From Clostridia bacterium (GTDB lineage: Bacteria; Bacillota; Clostridia; Christensenellales; CAG-138), in the NCBI GenBank assembly GCA_016292635.1, contig JAEDIC010000008.1, forward strand, positions 11,609 to 75,608: a stretch of DNA of 64,000 nt, read 5' to 3'. A program made the translations under genes and the position numbers. Of the stretch, positions 62,231 to 64,000 are shown piece by piece. Each line of letters starts with the position of its first letter. The stretch's first letter is position 1. Below the pieces are notes generated by a model. The model saw only the letters and a program-made list of their open reading frames with translations. It made no database searches and had not been told where the DNA came from.

Positions 62231-63133
62231 TTATCCTATATCCCGCAGCATGGAGGCATATGCGTCGGACAGTTCCAGCAAGGCGTGTTTCATTGCCGCG
62301 GAAAAATCCGCCGAGGATGGGTAGCTGCCCTCGGTAAGGGCAGAAAGGGAAACCGCACAGCTGTCGCAGCATTTTGAAATTGCGGAGAGTGCGGGGGAAG
62401 TATCGGCATATTGATAAAGGCTTTTGCAGGATGAGGTAAGCTCAGACTGTATCTCTTTTACCATTGCCGCGCCCTCAGATGGGCTCATGGCCTTTTCATC
62501 AAACTCTATACAGGCGGCACAGAGGGCGGTCTGGGCGTCGTACAGAGCATAGAAGCCATCCTTAAGGCCATCCATGTCCGATTTGCCCGCCGTTATGCTG
62601 AAGGTGACTCCGGGGCTGGATAAGTCGTATACTGTGCAGTCCGACCCTTCGCTTACAAGGCGTTCCTTTACAGCCCTTGCCTCCGCCTCAGTGCCGTAGC
62701 CTGAGGCCAGCACACGGTACATATCCCCATCGTCGTATACATACCCTCCCGCACCCCGGGCCTTAAGGCTGTCCGAAAGGGATTTGGCGTTTTCCTCGGA
62801 GGAAAATGCGCCCATCTGCAGGGCAAAGCAGCTTATGGCAGGCAGCTCAATGTTTTGATTTACCGAGGTCGGTCCGCCGCCAAGGCTTACGGCTACCGAA
62901 TCATCGCCGGAGGAAATCTCCTGCTCCAGGTTATCCATGCTGTCCAAGCTGAACATGGGCAGTTCCGAAAGGGCGCTGAAGGCGGGGCCCATAACTTCTT
63001 CCGCGAGCCACTTGCCTGCGGCGGATGCGGTGAAAAGGTATATGACCAGGCCTATCATTATAAGGGCACCAAGGGCCCTGCCTGCGCCGGATGATTTTCT
63101 GCGATTGCGTTTTCGCCGTCTTGCGTATTCCAT
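62231..63133 (-). CDS. SPOR domain membrane protein
   Basis: 300 residues. A very basic N-terminus and one helix (about 20-40) are followed by a linker and a SPOR peptidoglycan-binding domain (about 100-170; FALQMGAFSSEENAKSL and DMYRVLASGYGTEAEA). An all-helical C-terminal domain of about 130 residues contains several cysteines and resembles no family I know. Expected at septal, denuded glycan strands. AAGGAG lies 9 bases before the ATG. Confidence 0.88.
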   Translation of the reverse strand: MEYARRRKRNRRKSSGAGRALGALIMIGLVIYLFTASAAGKWLAEEVMGPAFSALSELPMFSLDSMDNLEQEISSGDDSVAVSLGGGPTSVNQNIELPAISCFALQMGAFSSEENAKSLSDSLKARGAGGYVYDDGDMYRVLASGYGTEAEARAVKERLVSEGSDCTVYDLSSPGVTFSITAGKSDMDGLKDGFYALYDAQTALCAACIEFDEKAMSPSEGAAMVKEIQSELTSSCKSLYQYADTSPALSAISKCCDSCAVSLSALTEGSYPSSADFSAAMKHALLELSDAYASMLRDIG

Positions 63134-63257
63134 GGCAAAATCTCCTTAGTGGTATGTTATATGATATTCAGGCCGGGGGTTGTACAGAACAGGCTGGCGG
63201 AAGGATAGGACGGAGGATGATATAATTATAAAAATTGAGCGCAAGTGAGGTGACGGC

Positions 63258-63598
63258 GTGAAGGATAAAAAAAGGCGACAGCCGCGGCTGTGGGCATGGT
63301 TATTTTGATGCTTGCGGTATGGATAGCCTATAATGACGAAGATCTGGGACTTGCCACATACCAGGTGGAGGTCAGCGGGCTGCCCGCGGCCTTCTACGGG
63401 CAGCGCATAGTGCAGCTGTCGGACCTGCACAACGCCGTGCTTTGCGGGAATAATGAAAAACTGTATGAAATCGTGAACGGGGCAATGCCGGATATGGTAT
63501 TCATTACAGGTGATATGCCGGATTCCCGCAGAACCGATGTCGATGCCGCTATTGCTGTGGCGGCAAAAATGGTAACAGCATTTTTCCATTCCGGGTAA
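63258..63598 (+). pseudogene. Metallophosphoesterase remnant, frameshifted and truncated
   Basis: The region encodes the start of a calcineurin-like phosphoesterase: a membrane helix, then RIVQLSDLHNA (first metal motif) and FITGDMPDSRRTD (second). The later GNHE and histidine motifs are missing: the frame ends at 63598 soon after the second motif, about one third of the usual length. The natural start (GTG 63258, with GAGGTGA upstream) is out of frame with the body; adding one A to the A7 run at 63267-63273 would join a lysine-rich N-terminus to the helix. So there are two lesions, of which the first could be a sequencing slip. Confidence 0.75.
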
Positions 63599-63661
63599 AC
63601 AGCGACCCGGAAGTGGTATTGGCAATACTTCAATGCGAATAAGCATACCGCCGCATTCAGC

Positions 63662-63695
63662 ATAAAAACAAGGCACGGATACCATTCCGTGCCTT
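63662..63695 (-). terminator. Terminator of RNase P RNA
   Basis: AAGGCACGGA/TCCGTGCCTT hairpin, followed on the minus strand by GTTTTTATG. Confidence 0.8.
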
Positions 63696-63707
63696 TTAAA
63701 AAACTTA

Positions 63708-64000
63708 TGCGAGCAAGCCGTAAGCCGAGTTCTGTCCGGGACTTTCGTCCTTGGGTGACCATCTATCTAGGCCTGTCGTTGCCGGCAGGCTCATGCGATT
63801 ATCAAGAGCGTGACGGGCCGCCATTAAATGCTCTCATTCCAATCTTGCACCGGGTGGGGTTTACAGGGCGGACAAGTCGCCAGGCCGCCGGTGAGCTCTT
63901 ACCTCGCCTTTCCATCCTTACCGCAAAAAATGCGGCGGTATATTTCTGTTGCACTTTCCCTGGAGTCGCCTCCGCCGGACGTTATCCGGCACCCTGCCCT
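63708..64000 (-). ncRNA. rnpB: RNase P RNA (5' end beyond window)
   Basis: Catalytic RNA of RNase P, which matures tRNA 5' ends. On the minus strand it shows GGCGACTCCAGGGAAAGTGC and AACAGAAATATACCGCC, then GGTAAGAGCTCACC, and near the 3' end GGACAGAACTCGGCTTACGG, all hallmarks of bacterial RNase P RNA. The first part lies beyond base 64000, so about 290 bases are visible. The class (A or B) was not determined. Confidence 0.95.

Noticed and set aside
1..64000. CRISPR arrays, tRNA genes, insertion sequences, prophage genes
   Set aside because: No regularly spaced direct repeats, no cloverleaf or TTCGA-type tRNA arms in gaps, and no transposase, integrase or phage structural proteins were found.

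Overview
The window looks like chromosome from an uncultured, endospore-forming, Gram-positive (monoderm) member of the Clostridia. It holds spoVAC-spoVAD-spoVAE behind a forespore-type promoter, a BofC-like gene, sepF with a DivIVA-like gene, mreBCD with a class B penicillin-binding protein, a T-box leader on proS and a Gram-positive LexA box. GC content looks intermediate, around the mid-fifties by eye and not counted. ATA is the commonest isoleucine codon in most genes. Order and species cannot be settled from the sequence alone. There is no prophage, insertion sequence, CRISPR array or tRNA gene; nearly all of it is core genome.

Layout. 1-1415: 3' end of a fused TRAP transporter permease. 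1.5-8.5 kb: pnp, a degenerate YlxY-type deacetylase and an M16 peptidase (a Bacillus-like order), then a HlyD-like adaptor, yggS, sepF and a very short DivIVA-like gene, i.e. a division cluster. 8.6-16.2 kb: one 2547-codon gene for a GT84/glycoamylase-like/GH94 cyclic beta-glucan synthase. 16.3-18.1 kb: YgiQ-type radical SAM protein. 18.6-20.8 kb (minus): a translationally coupled pair, a two-repeat DUF1538 membrane protein and a tandem PII-like regulator. 21.0-23.0 kb: spoVA operon. 23.3-25.0 kb (minus): VanW-family protein. 25.2-26.6 kb: ECF S component with coaX. 26.9-32.1 kb: Dabb protein, uvrB and uvrA. 32.2-38.8 kb: rex, maf (minus), mreB, mreC, mreD and PBP2. 39.1-40.1 kb (minus): marR with a C_GCAxxG_C_C redox protein. 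40.3-44.7 kb: glycogen phosphorylase, a DUF937 protein and a membrane protein with a C-terminal Cys motif. 44.8-47.6 kb: GNAT, ComEC-like metallo-hydrolase, a stand-alone acyl carrier protein and an SDR. 47.7-52.1 kb: D-aminoacylase-like amidohydrolase, ygeY and ygeW. 52.2-55.7 kb: BofC-like gene, ruvC, ruvA, ruvB and a coiled-coil protein. 55.7-58.8 kb: T-box, proS and a LexA-controlled Y-family polymerase. 59.0-63.6 kb: lgt, nicotinate phosphoribosyltransferase, a lipoprotein, a SPOR protein (minus) and a frameshifted, truncated metallophosphoesterase. 63.7-64.0 kb (minus): RNase P RNA, cut by the window edge.

The most unusual feature is a three-copy intergenic repeat of about 190 bp (18173-18362, 23067-23239, 62000-62188) made almost entirely of stem-loops. 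At two of the three sites it lies between two near-identical copies of the neighbouring gene's own terminator hairpin. This suggests an element that inserts at terminators and duplicates its target. I know of no named family that fits.

Many genes have clean sigma-A promoters with 17-bp spacing, listed individually. Coordinates of starts were chosen from Shine-Dalgarno spacing and family N-termini, so several differ from the longest open frame.
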